Source of the DNA: Candidatus Binatia bacterium
GTDB taxonomy: Bacteria > Desulfobacterota > Binatia > HRBIN30
Direction of reading: 5' to 3'
Assembly (NCBI GenBank): GCA_023150935.1
Contig: JAKLJW010000001.1
Coordinates: forward strand, 267,877 to 331,876
DNA: 64,000 bases
Below the pieces are notes generated by a model, which made no database searches, was not told where the DNA came from, and was given only the letters and a program-made list of their open reading frames with translations. A program made the position numbers and the translations under genes. Positions 46,709-55,643 of the stretch are shown in pieces; within the stretch, counting starts at the first letter, position 1; every line of letters starts with the position of its first letter.

Positions 46709-49700
46709 TCAGACGGCGGTGGCCTGTACCAGCCGCGGTGGAATCTCGGCAACCTTCCTTACGAGCGCGTACGCCCAGCGCCCGTACCGGCCCTCCGCGT
46801 TTACGGCATCGATCCAGCGCTGCGCCGCCTGGCGTTTGACTTCATCGAGCGGATCGTAGCCTTTGGTTTCGAGGATCAGAAAACGCGGCGGCTCCGTCCG
46901 CAGGCGGACGATGAAGTCGGGCATGTAGTCGTGCGGTTCGCCGTTGTGGAGGTACGGGATCGCGAACCCTAGCCCGGCGTTCTTCACGAACGCATCGACG
47001 CATGCGTGCGTGTCGATCACGTACGCCGCCGACTGCTCCCACTTCGCGGTGTCCGCGACCACGTAGTTCAGATGGCTGCGGGTGACTTCGCGTACGTCCC
47101 GGCTGGTCCAGAAGTCAACCTCCGCCGTCGACCCGGGGCCGCGGCTGGTTTCGTAGCGCGGCACCTCGGGGGCTTCGCCCTGCGACGCGTCGGGTTGAAT
47201 GGCGGCGACGAGTCGCTCGATCACCCATCCGTAGTATGGCGAGAGAAAGACGTCGAGAATGTTCGTCGGCGGAACCGGCTGGACCCGCTCGCGCAGGTAC
47301 CGTTCGGCGATGCGGACGAGCTGGGGAAAGAGGACGTGCACCGGCGCTTCACACCCGGGTTGCGCGACGTAGTCGCGGGTCAGATCGCGCGCCAGGTCGA
47401 AGACCAGTTCCTGAAGCCGCCTGCCGGACCGGTACGGATTGAGGTCGACGCTCTCGATCCTTCCCGGCCCGGTGAGCGAATGGCGACCCTTGTTGTTGGG
47501 CAGCGCCCCCTTCATCTGCACCTCGGGCGGGATGTTCATCGGGTCGAGCACCAGTGTGGCCGCCGCATCCAGATTGATCGTTACGCGGTTGCGGATCGCC
47601 TGCCGGTAGCCTTCGACGCGCGGATAAGTGATCTCGAAGCGCGCCTTCGCCGGTACCGCGTGGACGTGGTAGCGCTTGGCAGTCGGCGGCTTGGGGCCGA
47701 CGTTGGCTTTGAACGGAATCACCTCGAACGGGACCCCGAACACCTTGGCAACTTCCTCGCTCAGCTTGCCGTCTTCGCTGACCTCGTAGGTGGTGCGCCG
47801 CAGGCCGCGACCGACCACCTGCTCGCACAAGAGCTGCGACATGAACGGCCGCAGGCCGACGATGTGCGTGACCGTGTTGCAGTCCCAGCCTTCCGTGAGC
47901 ATTCCGACGCTGACGATACAGCGCACGTCGCGGCCGGGAGGATGCAGCGGCTGCCCCCGTCTCTTGGCGAGATCTTCAAACCCCTCCGGGTAGATCGGCC
48001 GTCCCTGCCGGTCCTTCGGCCATTCGGTCTTGCCGACGGTGTCCAGCGTCCGGCGCATCCACGCCGACTCGTCGCTCTTGGTCTGATCGGTGTCGGTCTC
48101 ATGCGCGACCTTGGAGTCGACGCGGATCGTGCTCATGCGGCCGTTGTTGCGAAACCCCTCGATGCTCGCCGGCGGGATGCCGGGCGGCGGGCGGTCCTCT
48201 CCGAGCCAGTCGTACACCACCTTGGCGATCTTCGTGTTCTTGCACACCACGATGAACACCGGCGGGCGCGGGTCGTCCTTGATCGACTCCCATTCGCGGC
48301 GCAGCTCCTCCCACAGGCCCGCCAGCATCGCAATCGGCGTGCTGGCCCACTTGAGAATCGCCTCGGGTTTCGGGTTGCCCTTCTTGCCGCCGCGCTCGGC
48401 GGGAGTCAGCCTCGGCAGGATCCACCGCCAGATGTTGAAGTAGCCCGGAATCGCGGCGCCCGTCGTGTCGCGCACGGCGAGCTGCGGGATCTTCACCAAG
48501 CCTGACTCGATCGCATCGGTGAGCCCGAAATCGCTCACCACCCACGCAAAGGTCCGGTTCGTCTCCTGCCCGACGCGGCCGAGAAAATACGGGGTGGCCG
48601 ACAGGTCGACGCAGCAGTTGATGCCCCGGAGCTTGTGGATCCGATCGAGGCCGTCGATCCATACCGTCGCTTCCTTGAAGAACTCCTCGCCCTCTTCCTC
48701 CTCGCCGAACAGATCGCCCTCGGTCTCGTCCGGCTCCGGACGGCGAATGCGGTAGGCGTGGTGGGCCTCGTCGTTGAACACCAGGATGTTCTGCTTGCCG
48801 CCGACCTCGCGGCCCAGGATGCGGTTCACGAGCGCCGTGTCGCTCTCGACGTAGCGCACGGCTTCGATCTGCACCTTCTTGAGGTGTCCCTGCTTGTCGC
48901 GTTCTTCCGCCACAACGGTCAGGAGGTCCGCTGCAACCTGTCGTTCCAACTCCTCGGCCGTGAGGTAGCGCCTGCCGCGCGCGACGGTCGTCTTCGGACC
49001 GATGGTGACGGCCTCGCGGACCCGCACGGGTACACCGGCCTTCGCCACCGTGGCGCTCACGCCCCCGACCTGCACGCCATGCGGCTCGAACACGTGCCAG
49101 TTCGTGACCAACACCCGGCCCTGCGTGAGCAGGGCCATGAGATGCGGCGCCACCAGGTCGCGGGTTCGGTAGATGCTGGCTTCGCCTTCGTTCGGGTCGA
49201 GCTCGCGCAGCCGATTGCGGATCGTCACGTTGGGGCACACCACCAGCGCGACGTCCGAGAAGCGCGCGTCGCTGCGGTCGGTGACTTTGTTAAGGATGCT
49301 CCACGCGGCCAGCATGCCCATCACGGTCGTCTTTCCGGACCCGGTCGCCATCTTGCAAGCGTACCGGCGAAACGCCGCGAAGCCCTCGGCCTTGCGCTCG
49401 TCGCTCGGTTCATCGAGCGGGACCTCGATGCCCTGCCGGAAATCGGCGCGGGCTTCGGTGAGGAAGATGATGGTCTCGGCGGCTTCGAGCTGTGCGAAGA
49501 ACAGCCGCTGCTGGCGGCCGTCACGCCGCCAGTAGTGCAGCAGCTCCAGCGTCGTGCGCGTCACCCCCGCCCACTGATGCGCGCGCCACTCCTTCACGCG
49601 TTCGCGGATCCGATTGACCAGCTTCAGCTCGATGGCCGTGCCCGCGCCGTCGCGCGGCTCCGTCTCGTCACCGCGACCGGGCGGCCGATAGAAGTACATC

Positions 49701-49816
49701 GCCGGCCGCCGCCCCGGCATCCGCTGCGGCTCCTCGCCCTCGACGATTCGCCAATGCTCTCGCGGCTCCTCAAACGGGGAGCAGAGGATGGGCTGCTGGA
49801 CTTCAAAGCCGCTCAT
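46709..49816 (-). CDS. Type III-like restriction helicase-nuclease (Res)
   Basis: A 1035-residue SF2 helicase with C-terminal nuclease. Walker A is MATGSGKTT (about 155-163), motif II is NDEAHHA (about 345, DEAH-like), motif III is LSATP, and motif VI is QVVGRGLRR. Near the C-terminus MPDFIVRL...LILETKGYD (about 962-985) forms a PD-(D/E)xK nuclease. This is the restriction subunit architecture of type III systems. It is translated from a start overlapping the ATPase gene by four bases. With the methylase and the ATPase it makes an operon of three, larger than a standard type III mod-res pair. Confidence 0.87.
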   Translation of the reverse strand: MSGFEVQQPILCSPFEEPREHWRIVEGEEPQRMPGRRPAMYFYRPPGRGDETEPRDGAGTAIELKLVNRIRERVKEWRAHQWAGVTRTTLELLHYWRRDGRQQRLFFAQLEAAETIIFLTEARADFRQGIEVPLDEPSDERKAEGFAAFRRYACKMATGSGKTTVMGMLAAWSILNKVTDRSDARFSDVALVVCPNVTIRNRLRELDPNEGEASIYRTRDLVAPHLMALLTQGRVLVTNWHVFEPHGVQVGGVSATVAKAGVPVRVREAVTIGPKTTVARGRRYLTAEELERQVAADLLTVVAEERDKQGHLKKVQIEAVRYVESDTALVNRILGREVGGKQNILVFNDEAHHAYRIRRPEPDETEGDLFGEEEEGEEFFKEATVWIDGLDRIHKLRGINCCVDLSATPYFLGRVGQETNRTFAWVVSDFGLTDAIESGLVKIPQLAVRDTTGAAIPGYFNIWRWILPRLTPAERGGKKGNPKPEAILKWASTPIAMLAGLWEELRREWESIKDDPRPPVFIVVCKNTKIAKVVYDWLGEDRPPPGIPPASIEGFRNNGRMSTIRVDSKVAHETDTDQTKSDESAWMRRTLDTVGKTEWPKDRQGRPIYPEGFEDLAKRRGQPLHPPGRDVRCIVSVGMLTEGWDCNTVTHIVGLRPFMSQLLCEQVVGRGLRRTTYEVSEDGKLSEEVAKVFGVPFEVIPFKANVGPKPPTAKRYHVHAVPAKARFEITYPRVEGYRQAIRNRVTINLDAAATLVLDPMNIPPEVQMKGALPNNKGRHSLTGPGRIESVDLNPYRSGRRLQELVFDLARDLTRDYVAQPGCEAPVHVLFPQLVRIAERYLRERVQPVPPTNILDVFLSPYYGWVIERLVAAIQPDASQGEAPEVPRYETSRGPGSTAEVDFWTSRDVREVTRSHLNYVVADTAKWEQSAAYVIDTHACVDAFVKNAGLGFAIPYLHNGEPHDYMPDFIVRLRTEPPRFLILETKGYDPLDEVKRQAAQRWIDAVNAEGRYGRWAYALVRKVAEIPPRLVQATAV

Positions 49817-51453
49817 TGACCAAGGGCCTTCACGATGCCGTCGAGCTTTTCCTTCACCTCCGGATGCAGCTCCGTCGCCGGCATCAACGCCGCGATCTCA
49901 TGGTAGCGCGTGTAGGGCACGTCAGGCAGACCGGCGGCAGCCAATGCCGGCGGGATCAATTCTGTTCGTGCCTTGGTACCGATCAGAAAGGGGTGATCGG
50001 CAAGAGGGTCTCTCAGGAAGGCGGGTGGTTGGGTTTCGTTCAGGTACTTGCGCAGATCGTCGGCGTGGGCTGAGGCTGCGGCGGGTCCCACCATGTATTC
50101 GACGTAGCGCGCCAGCGCCGCGGGGTGAAAGAGATAGCTCTCGATCTCGTAACGCCGCCAGCGGAGGCGCTGGAGCCCATGCCCCGTTATCGGCGTCGGC
50201 GGAATCTCTGAGCGCGCGTCACCATCGAGAAGCTCCAACCCCGGGAGGTCGCGAATGAGCCGTAGGGCCTCGTAGTGGTCCTTCGCTTTGATCCCCTCTG
50301 CGCCTGGGCGCGGCTGTGCGACGGTCTTTCTCCAGAACAGGCGTGTCGTCAGAATCTCATGTGCCGGATGGCCGAGCGTCTTCGCCCACGCCCGCAAGAT
50401 CTCCAAGTCTGTATAGTCTTCGAGGTACAGCACCCCGGGCGCATCGAGGGCGAGCAGGATGTCCTCGTTCGACAGGACCCCGAGCGACTTGATCAGCAAG
50501 GCCCGTTCGTCGGAATCGGCCAGCATACGCGGCTGCGTCATGAGCACGCAGAGATCCCTTGGCTCGACCGAGTTGATGATGACCTCCGAGTGAGTGGCGA
50601 TAACGAGTTGCGACCTCTGTTTCGCCGCGACGCTTCGCAGCTCGCCGTAGATCGCGTCTTGCAGGATCACGTGAAGGTGTGCGTCAGGCTCATCAAGCAA
50701 CAACACAGCGCCCGGTCGCGTATTGAGGAACGTGAGAAGCATCAACACCTGCTGAAACCCGCTCCCGGCGCTGGCGATGTCGAACCGCGCGCCCGCCGAC
50801 CGTTCCGAGTACTCGGCGACGATGTGTGCTCCGGTTGCGTCCGGCGGCGACAGATCATAGCCGAACAGACGTCGAATCGACTCGAGGATCGCTCGCCAGG
50901 CAGGCTCAGACGCGTTGGCCTCTACCAGGAGATTCCGAAGCACATCGCCCGGTTTCGCTTGGCCGAGCATCTGGTCGATCTTCGGCCGCTGATACACGGG
51001 CTCGTCCACACCCAGACCGGACATCGCCGGCACAAACACCGTCGCCAGGTTCGCGCTGCGCACCATCGTCGGCTCCGCATCGCGCTTTGGGCGCACGTAG
51101 ATCTGCTCCGTGCTGTCAGAAATGAACTCCATGGTAATCGCCCAGTCGCCCGTTTGGACCAGGACTTCCACGGGTCCGCGATACTCCCGTTGATTCCACA
51201 GCAGGTCGAACGCCCGCAGCGGTACGGCCGAAAAGGCCTGCCTCGCAATCGGTGCCCTCGGATACGCGCCGCCGTGACGCTGGAAGTCGTTCAGCTCCTT
51301 CCAGCGGTTAAGGGCCAGGCTCCAAGCCGCGATTGCCTGCAAGACCGTCGTCTTTCCGGTGTTGTTCGGGCCGGCCAGGACGATATTGTCGGGCAGGACG
51401 AACTCGACCTCGTCGAACCGCTTGAAGCGGCGGATCGCGACCTTGCGGATCAC
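49813..51453 (-). CDS. OLD-like AAA ATPase of restriction cassette
   Basis: A 546-residue SMC/ABC-type ATPase. Walker A is GPNNTGKTT (28-36) right after IRRFKRFDEVEF, an SGSGFQQ-type signature (SAGSGFQQVLML) and Walker B LLLDEPDAHLH (about 248-258), with the switch histidine in IATHSEVI. The C-terminal half has LYLEDYTDLEILRAWA and LELLDGDAR, resembling the Toprim acidic residues of OLD-family nucleases, so it may be a nuclease as well. It overlaps both neighbours by four bases. Probably it senses DNA ends or regulates the restriction helicase; that role is inferred. Confidence 0.83.
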   Translation of the reverse strand: MIRKVAIRRFKRFDEVEFVLPDNIVLAGPNNTGKTTVLQAIAAWSLALNRWKELNDFQRHGGAYPRAPIARQAFSAVPLRAFDLLWNQREYRGPVEVLVQTGDWAITMEFISDSTEQIYVRPKRDAEPTMVRSANLATVFVPAMSGLGVDEPVYQRPKIDQMLGQAKPGDVLRNLLVEANASEPAWRAILESIRRLFGYDLSPPDATGAHIVAEYSERSAGARFDIASAGSGFQQVLMLLTFLNTRPGAVLLLDEPDAHLHVILQDAIYGELRSVAAKQRSQLVIATHSEVIINSVEPRDLCVLMTQPRMLADSDERALLIKSLGVLSNEDILLALDAPGVLYLEDYTDLEILRAWAKTLGHPAHEILTTRLFWRKTVAQPRPGAEGIKAKDHYEALRLIRDLPGLELLDGDARSEIPPTPITGHGLQRLRWRRYEIESYLFHPAALARYVEYMVGPAAASAHADDLRKYLNETQPPAFLRDPLADHPFLIGTKARTELIPPALAAAGLPDVPYTRYHEIAALMPATELHPEVKEKLDGIVKALGQ

Positions 51454-54400
51454 GGCTCGACGTCCTTCAGGTCCTTCACCACCATCAGCTCATTGCCGCG
51501 GTCGTCGATGACCTTCACCGCGATCGTCCCGTGCTCACCCGCCTCGAACGGAGCGCTGATCGTGCCGGCGAGGTGCTCCCACACCGCATCGTCGTACTCG
51601 CCCTTCAGCGCCCGCTTCAGATCGTCCCACGCGGCGGTGCGTGGGAAGAACGCCTGGCAGACGTGGAAGCAGAGGCCGTTGTAATCGGTATCGAGAAACC
51701 ACGCCGGCACATCGTGGCCGCGGTAGGGCTTGGCCTCCATCGTCGCCGGATCGAACACATCGAGCCCGGCCAGCTCCACTTGGTATTCCTCTCCCTTGCT
51801 GCCGGCTCTCGACTGCCGGCTGTCGACGCGCCGCAGGCGCATCTCCGGCAACCCGCACACGCTGAAGATCTGGCTCGACCGCATGTTCTTCAGCAGGTCG
51901 CCCATCATCAGATCCGGTGTTGCCTGTACGTAGGTTGCCGGCACGCCGACGGCTTCGTCGCACTTCTCGACCAACTCGCGCGCATTGGGCTGAATCGCGA
52001 ACCCAATCACGTACAGGTGGGAGTAAGCCTTGGCGTGCGCCTCGCGCGCCGCCTCGTACACCAGCTTCTCGCTGACGGCGCCGTTATCCGGACCGAACAC
52101 GATGGCCACGGGTTTACCCTCCGCCTTCCACCTGTCCCCGCCAGGCGGCTCGGCCACCGTGCCTTCTTCCGATGGCTCCCCCTTTGACACAGGGGGGCCA
52201 GGGGGGATTTCCCCCTCCGCCGTCGCGCCGGAAATCCCCCTCGATCCCCCTTTTCCAAAGGGGGAAGCAGAGCCATTCCCGTTCACCACCACCACCACCG
52301 CCTCCGCCGACAGCGACAACGTCTTCGCCGGCGGCCGCACGTTGCGCAGCGTCACCGTCCTCCCGCCGCCGACGTGCAGCACCGGCGACTTGCGCAGTAC
52401 CTCCAGCATGCGGTCCACAAAGGAGCCGTAGGTCTCCACGCCGACCCCGGAGTCCTCGACGCCAGCGCCTTCCCAATCGACCGGCGTGGGAATCGTCGCC
52501 TCGACACAGAATGGACCGGAGACGCGGGTGATTTTCGATTCCACTTCCGGGCGATCGACGAGCACCTCTTCTTCCGGCGGTTCGTTGTTGGCGATGCTCT
52601 TCAGGGTCACATGCGGCACGATGCCACCGACCTCTTCACCTTTGTTGTTCTGCTTGCGCACATAGATGAAGCCGCCTGCCGGACCGCGCTTCTGGTCCTT
52701 GAGCTGGTAGAAGGGGAAGGTCGCCGTCAGCAATCGCTGCCGCGCCAGCGCCAAGGGCACCCGACTGGTATCGATCGTGATCCAGCGACGGCCCCATTGC
52801 TCGGCGACGTAGGCTGTGGTGCCGCTGCCGCAGTTGTGCACGGCGCACACCTCGGTGAGAAAGGAGTGCGCGCCTTCGACTTCGAGATCGTACACGCGCT
52901 CGTCGGACCACTCGCGATGGACGGCAGTGACTTCGGCACCGGTCAGGTGCACCTCGTCCATCGCGCGGTGCGAGGAAAAGCCCCCTCCTTGGCCCTCCCC
53001 GCGGACGGGGAGGGGACCTGATCGCGTGGCGTCTTCCTCCGCTCCCGCCGTCCCCCTGTCTATGGGGGGATCGAGGGGGTTCGTCCTCCCCCCGTTCACG
53101 GGGGGATCGAGGGGGGGGGCTGCATCCATCACCCAGAACACCACGTCTCCCGGCAGAAGCGAACCCGCCTGTATCCACTGCGCTCCCTCCGGTGACTCCC
53201 GGCGCATGCGGCACTGTGACTCAATCCACAGGACAACGCCCTCCAAGTTCGTTCCGACCTCGTTTGCCGGCACCCGCAACACGTCGAGACCCAACCCGCG
53301 CAGGTAGCGGTCGCGCTCGTGGTCGTACTCGATAGCCTGGGGCGTAAAATGCGTTGCGCCGTCTACCTCGACCACGAGATGCGCCTCGCGGCAATAGAAG
53401 TCCGCGATATACGGGCCGACCGGATGCTGTCGACGGAACTTGAAGCCACTCTGCCGTTGACGAAGCGCGGCCCACAGCGCGCGCTCCGGCGGACTCATGT
53501 CGTGGCGCAGCGCCCGCCGGCGCTCGAGATGTGCAGGCGGGCTGCCAGACCAGTCGCGCTGGCCGCCGAGGCTTCGTGGGCGCAGCCGCGCCAAGACGCG
53601 GTGGTCGGCGGTCATACAGAGCGGTGTCACGGTGCCGGCATGCTGCACACTCACCATCCAGCCGCGGTAGTGGCGCGCGATGACTCGGATCACGCGGTGC
53701 GGAAGTCCGTCGTGCGCGTAGACCCGGTCGCCGGGTTGCAGCGACTCGATGGGGGTCAACCGGGCCCCCTCCCCGGTCATCCCGGTGGCAGTCGCTTCGC
53801 TGCCGCTCTGCGCGAAGCCCCCTCCCTGACCCTCCCCGCGGACGGGGAGGGGACCTGATCGCGTGGCGTCTTCCTCTGATGCCGCCCTCCTCCCGTCCAC
53901 CGCGAGATCGAGCGGGTTCCTCTTCCACCCGTTCACGGGGGGATCGAGGGGGGGTGCCTCCGTCGCGCCCCAGACCCGCGTCCCGCGCCGCACACACGTC
54001 GGGTCGAGCACGAGATCACCGGGGTCGGTGGTCATCTGAACGCACCGCTCGACAACTTGTGCGGCTGTTTGGACTGCATAGATCCGATCCAAGGCGCCGC
54101 GAACGTCCATCCAGACGTTGTTCAATGCGCGGTAGGGGAAGTCATCGAAGTATCGCTTGTAGATCCGCAAGCCCGGCTGCGGAAGGATCCTTCCGACCTC
54201 GCACAAACGGAGCATGCCCTCGATGCTTGTCTTCCAGTTCTTTGTTTTCCCGGGATCGAAGGTGATGCCGCGCCAGGTGAACGGCACCGACGTGTTCACA
54301 CGGAACCCATCGGACACAGCGGAGTCTGTCGCGAAAAGGCGCGAGTGAGGCGGCAGCGGCCTCAGGCCACTGAGTTCCTCCCGTTCAACCTTGCGCACAG

Positions 54401-55481
54401 TGCCGTCAGCAAGTTCGACGTTCGTGTACTCGGCCGATCCCTCTTCGCCTAACGCCTTCTTCACGTAGAGCCGGTGGTATTTGATATGGTCTCGATCCCG
54501 CGTGTACCAGATGACGAAATCGATAACAGTCGCGAGTGTTTCACTAGTGGCCCCCCCTGTCTTTCGAGCACAGGTCATGGAGATGAAGTTCTCAGCTCCA
54601 AACACCTCGTCCATCACTTCGCGCACATGGTGCAGATTCTCGTCGCTGATCTGCACGAAGATGCTCCCGCTTGGCGCCAGCAGCTCGCGGCACAACAACA
54701 GTCGATCCCGCAAGTACGTCAGGTACGAGTGCAGCCCCAGCTCCCACGTATCGCGGTACGCCTTCACCATCTCCGGCTCGCGGGTCAGGTCCTCGTCGTC
54801 GTTGTGCTTCACGTCGCGCTTGCGGACGAAGGGCTGGAAGTTGGAGCCGAAGCGGACGCCGTACGGCGGGTCCATGTAGATCATCTGCACCTGACCGCCG
54901 AGGCTCTCGTAGTGCAGGAGGGAGTTCATGACCACGAGGGAGTCGCCGAGGATGAGGCGGTTGACCCAGTTGTCGGGGTACTCGTAGGCGCGCAGGATCT
55001 GGTCGTGGATGGGGCGCTGGGGGTCGGCGAAAAGGTCGAACATCGAGAGCTGCCGGTCGCGCTTGTGGCCCTTGAGCGTCTCGAGGATCGCCGTGGTGGA
55101 GAGGCGTTCGTGGACGAAAAGCGGCAGCGTCGGGACGTCGAACGACAGCCGCTCGGCCTTGCCCGCCCAGTTGAGAAAGGGCTCGCTCAGCGCCTTCAAC
55201 TGCGCGGCGGCCGCTTTGGCGGCCTCGATCGAGTCTGCTTCCAGGATCTGGCGGATCAGCGCTTCGCCCTGTTCGCGAGCCGGGTTCTGGCCGTCCCACT
55301 CCAGCGCCGGCGCCAGGGACGAGTCGTAGCGGTAGCGCTGCGGGGGCTTCTTCTTGCGAAACTGCGCCTGCGTTCCGACGTCGGGGCGGAGCAGGCTCGT
55401 CGCCTCCGGGTGGCGGTAGGGCGCCATGCGCTTCGGCTGCGCCTGAGCCTTCGGTTTCGGCGTGCGCACGCGTCGAGCCAT
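51450..55481 (-). CDS. Beta-class DNA adenine methylase interrupted by an intein
   Basis: Modification methylase of the cassette, 1343 residues as encoded and about 955 after splicing. Motif IV DPPY lies at ~203-206, ahead of motif I (beta-class order). Motif I LDPTCGSGTTAYVAEQW is split: residues 496-883 are an intein placed between Thr495 and the Cys of CGSGTT. After it, WGRRWITIDTSR resumes the methylase, followed by a long C-terminal domain (about 960-1343) probably for target recognition or contact with Res. A separate palindromic repeat is inserted in frame at about 1071-1102. GGGAGG (55486-55491) supports ATG 55481 over the ATG at 55520. Confidence 0.88.
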   Translation of the reverse strand: MARRVRTPKPKAQAQPKRMAPYRHPEATSLLRPDVGTQAQFRKKKPPQRYRYDSSLAPALEWDGQNPAREQGEALIRQILEADSIEAAKAAAAQLKALSEPFLNWAGKAERLSFDVPTLPLFVHERLSTTAILETLKGHKRDRQLSMFDLFADPQRPIHDQILRAYEYPDNWVNRLILGDSLVVMNSLLHYESLGGQVQMIYMDPPYGVRFGSNFQPFVRKRDVKHNDDEDLTREPEMVKAYRDTWELGLHSYLTYLRDRLLLCRELLAPSGSIFVQISDENLHHVREVMDEVFGAENFISMTCARKTGGATSETLATVIDFVIWYTRDRDHIKYHRLYVKKALGEEGSAEYTNVELADGTVRKVEREELSGLRPLPPHSRLFATDSAVSDGFRVNTSVPFTWRGITFDPGKTKNWKTSIEGMLRLCEVGRILPQPGLRIYKRYFDDFPYRALNNVWMDVRGALDRIYAVQTAAQVVERCVQMTTDPGDLVLDPTCVRRGTRVWGATEAPPLDPPVNGWKRNPLDLAVDGRRAASEEDATRSGPLPVRGEGQGGGFAQSGSEATATGMTGEGARLTPIESLQPGDRVYAHDGLPHRVIRVIARHYRGWMVSVQHAGTVTPLCMTADHRVLARLRPRSLGGQRDWSGSPPAHLERRRALRHDMSPPERALWAALRQRQSGFKFRRQHPVGPYIADFYCREAHLVVEVDGATHFTPQAIEYDHERDRYLRGLGLDVLRVPANEVGTNLEGVVLWIESQCRMRRESPEGAQWIQAGSLLPGDVVFWVMDAAPPLDPPVNGGRTNPLDPPIDRGTAGAEEDATRSGPLPVRGEGQGGGFSSHRAMDEVHLTGAEVTAVHREWSDERVYDLEVEGAHSFLTEVCAVHNCGSGTTAYVAEQWGRRWITIDTSRVPLALARQRLLTATFPFYQLKDQKRGPAGGFIYVRKQNNKGEEVGGIVPHVTLKSIANNEPPEEEVLVDRPEVESKITRVSGPFCVEATIPTPVDWEGAGVEDSGVGVETYGSFVDRMLEVLRKSPVLHVGGGRTVTLRNVRPPAKTLSLSAEAVVVVVNGNGSASPFGKGGSRGISGATAEGEIPPGPPVSKGEPSEEGTVAEPPGGDRWKAEGKPVAIVFGPDNGAVSEKLVYEAAREAHAKAYSHLYVIGFAIQPNARELVEKCDEAVGVPATYVQATPDLMMGDLLKNMRSSQIFSVCGLPEMRLRRVDSRQSRAGSKGEEYQVELAGLDVFDPATMEAKPYRGHDVPAWFLDTDYNGLCFHVCQAFFPRTAAWDDLKRALKGEYDDAVWEHLAGTISAPFEAGEHGTIAVKVIDDRGNELMVVKDLKDVEP
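52175..52268. repeat. In-frame palindromic repeat in methylase C-terminal domain
   Basis: Inverted repeat of the form ctccccctttgacacaggg...ggaaatccccctcgatccc...ccaaagggggaag. It resembles a dispersed repeat common in deltaproteobacteria and cyanobacteria (translated here as SPFGKGGSRGI and EIPPGPPVSKGE). It is read in frame without a stop as residues ~1071-1102 of the methylase. Confidence 0.8.
52978..53120. repeat. In-frame palindromic repeat in intein, copy B
   Basis: About 143 bases, near-identical over most of their length to copy A at 53815-53956. It starts with aagccccctcc and contains the palindrome ccctccccg-cgga-cggggaggg, and ends with cccgttcacggggggatcgag. It encodes residues ~787-834 of the methylase/intein, including PPLDPPVNGG and PLPVRGEGQGGG, without a stop codon. 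It lies between the endonuclease domain and block F. Confidence 0.88.
53815..53956. repeat. In-frame palindromic repeat in intein, copy A
   Basis: About 142 bases, direct repeat of 52978-53120. It encodes residues ~508-555 (PPLDPPVNGW and PLPVRGEGQGGG), between intein block A and the beta-strand IESLQPGDRVYAHDG. The two copies share the first ~62 and last ~40 bases closely and diverge in the middle. Confidence 0.88.
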
Positions 55482-55643
55482 CCCGTCCTCCCTATGCCCG
55501 TGAGGGCGACCTCCGTCCACAGCGGGATTAGCTTACAACCCGCGCCGGGGGCAACCGGAGTATGGTCGAGAGAGATGCCCTGCCGTTCAGCACAGCGGCA
55601 TTGCGGGCGGCGGCGTCCGAGGAAGCCCTATCTCAGGCGAGCG

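Larger units (their letters stand above)
52833..53996 (-). mobile_element. Intein with DUF559/Vsr-like endonuclease inside methylase motif I
   Basis: 388 residues, from Cys496 to Asn883 of the methylase. Block A is CVRRGTRVW, and block B TPLCMTADHRVLAR has the conserved TxxH. Block F is VYDLEVEGAHSFLTE and block G CAVHN is followed by the +1 Cys of the extein. Removing it restores LDPT-CGSGTT exactly. Between B and F (about 655-745) lies an endonuclease with MSPPERALWAALRQRQ, IADFYC, LVVEVDG, H...YDHERDRYLRGLGLDVLRV, the pattern of DUF559/Vsr-type (EDxHD) nucleases, in place of the usual LAGLIDADG domain. It would drive homing into empty methylase alleles. Confidence 0.9.

Noticed and set aside
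51450..55481. Methylase as a frameshifted or fused gene with an unrelated DUF559 protein
   Set aside because: There is no frame change, and removing residues 496-883 restores motif I exactly, with intein blocks at both ends.
46709..55481. BREX, DISARM or type I restriction system
   Set aside because: No PglZ, BrxL, DrmA/B or HsdS-like gene is present; the helicase-nuclease plus beta-class methylase fits a type III-like system.
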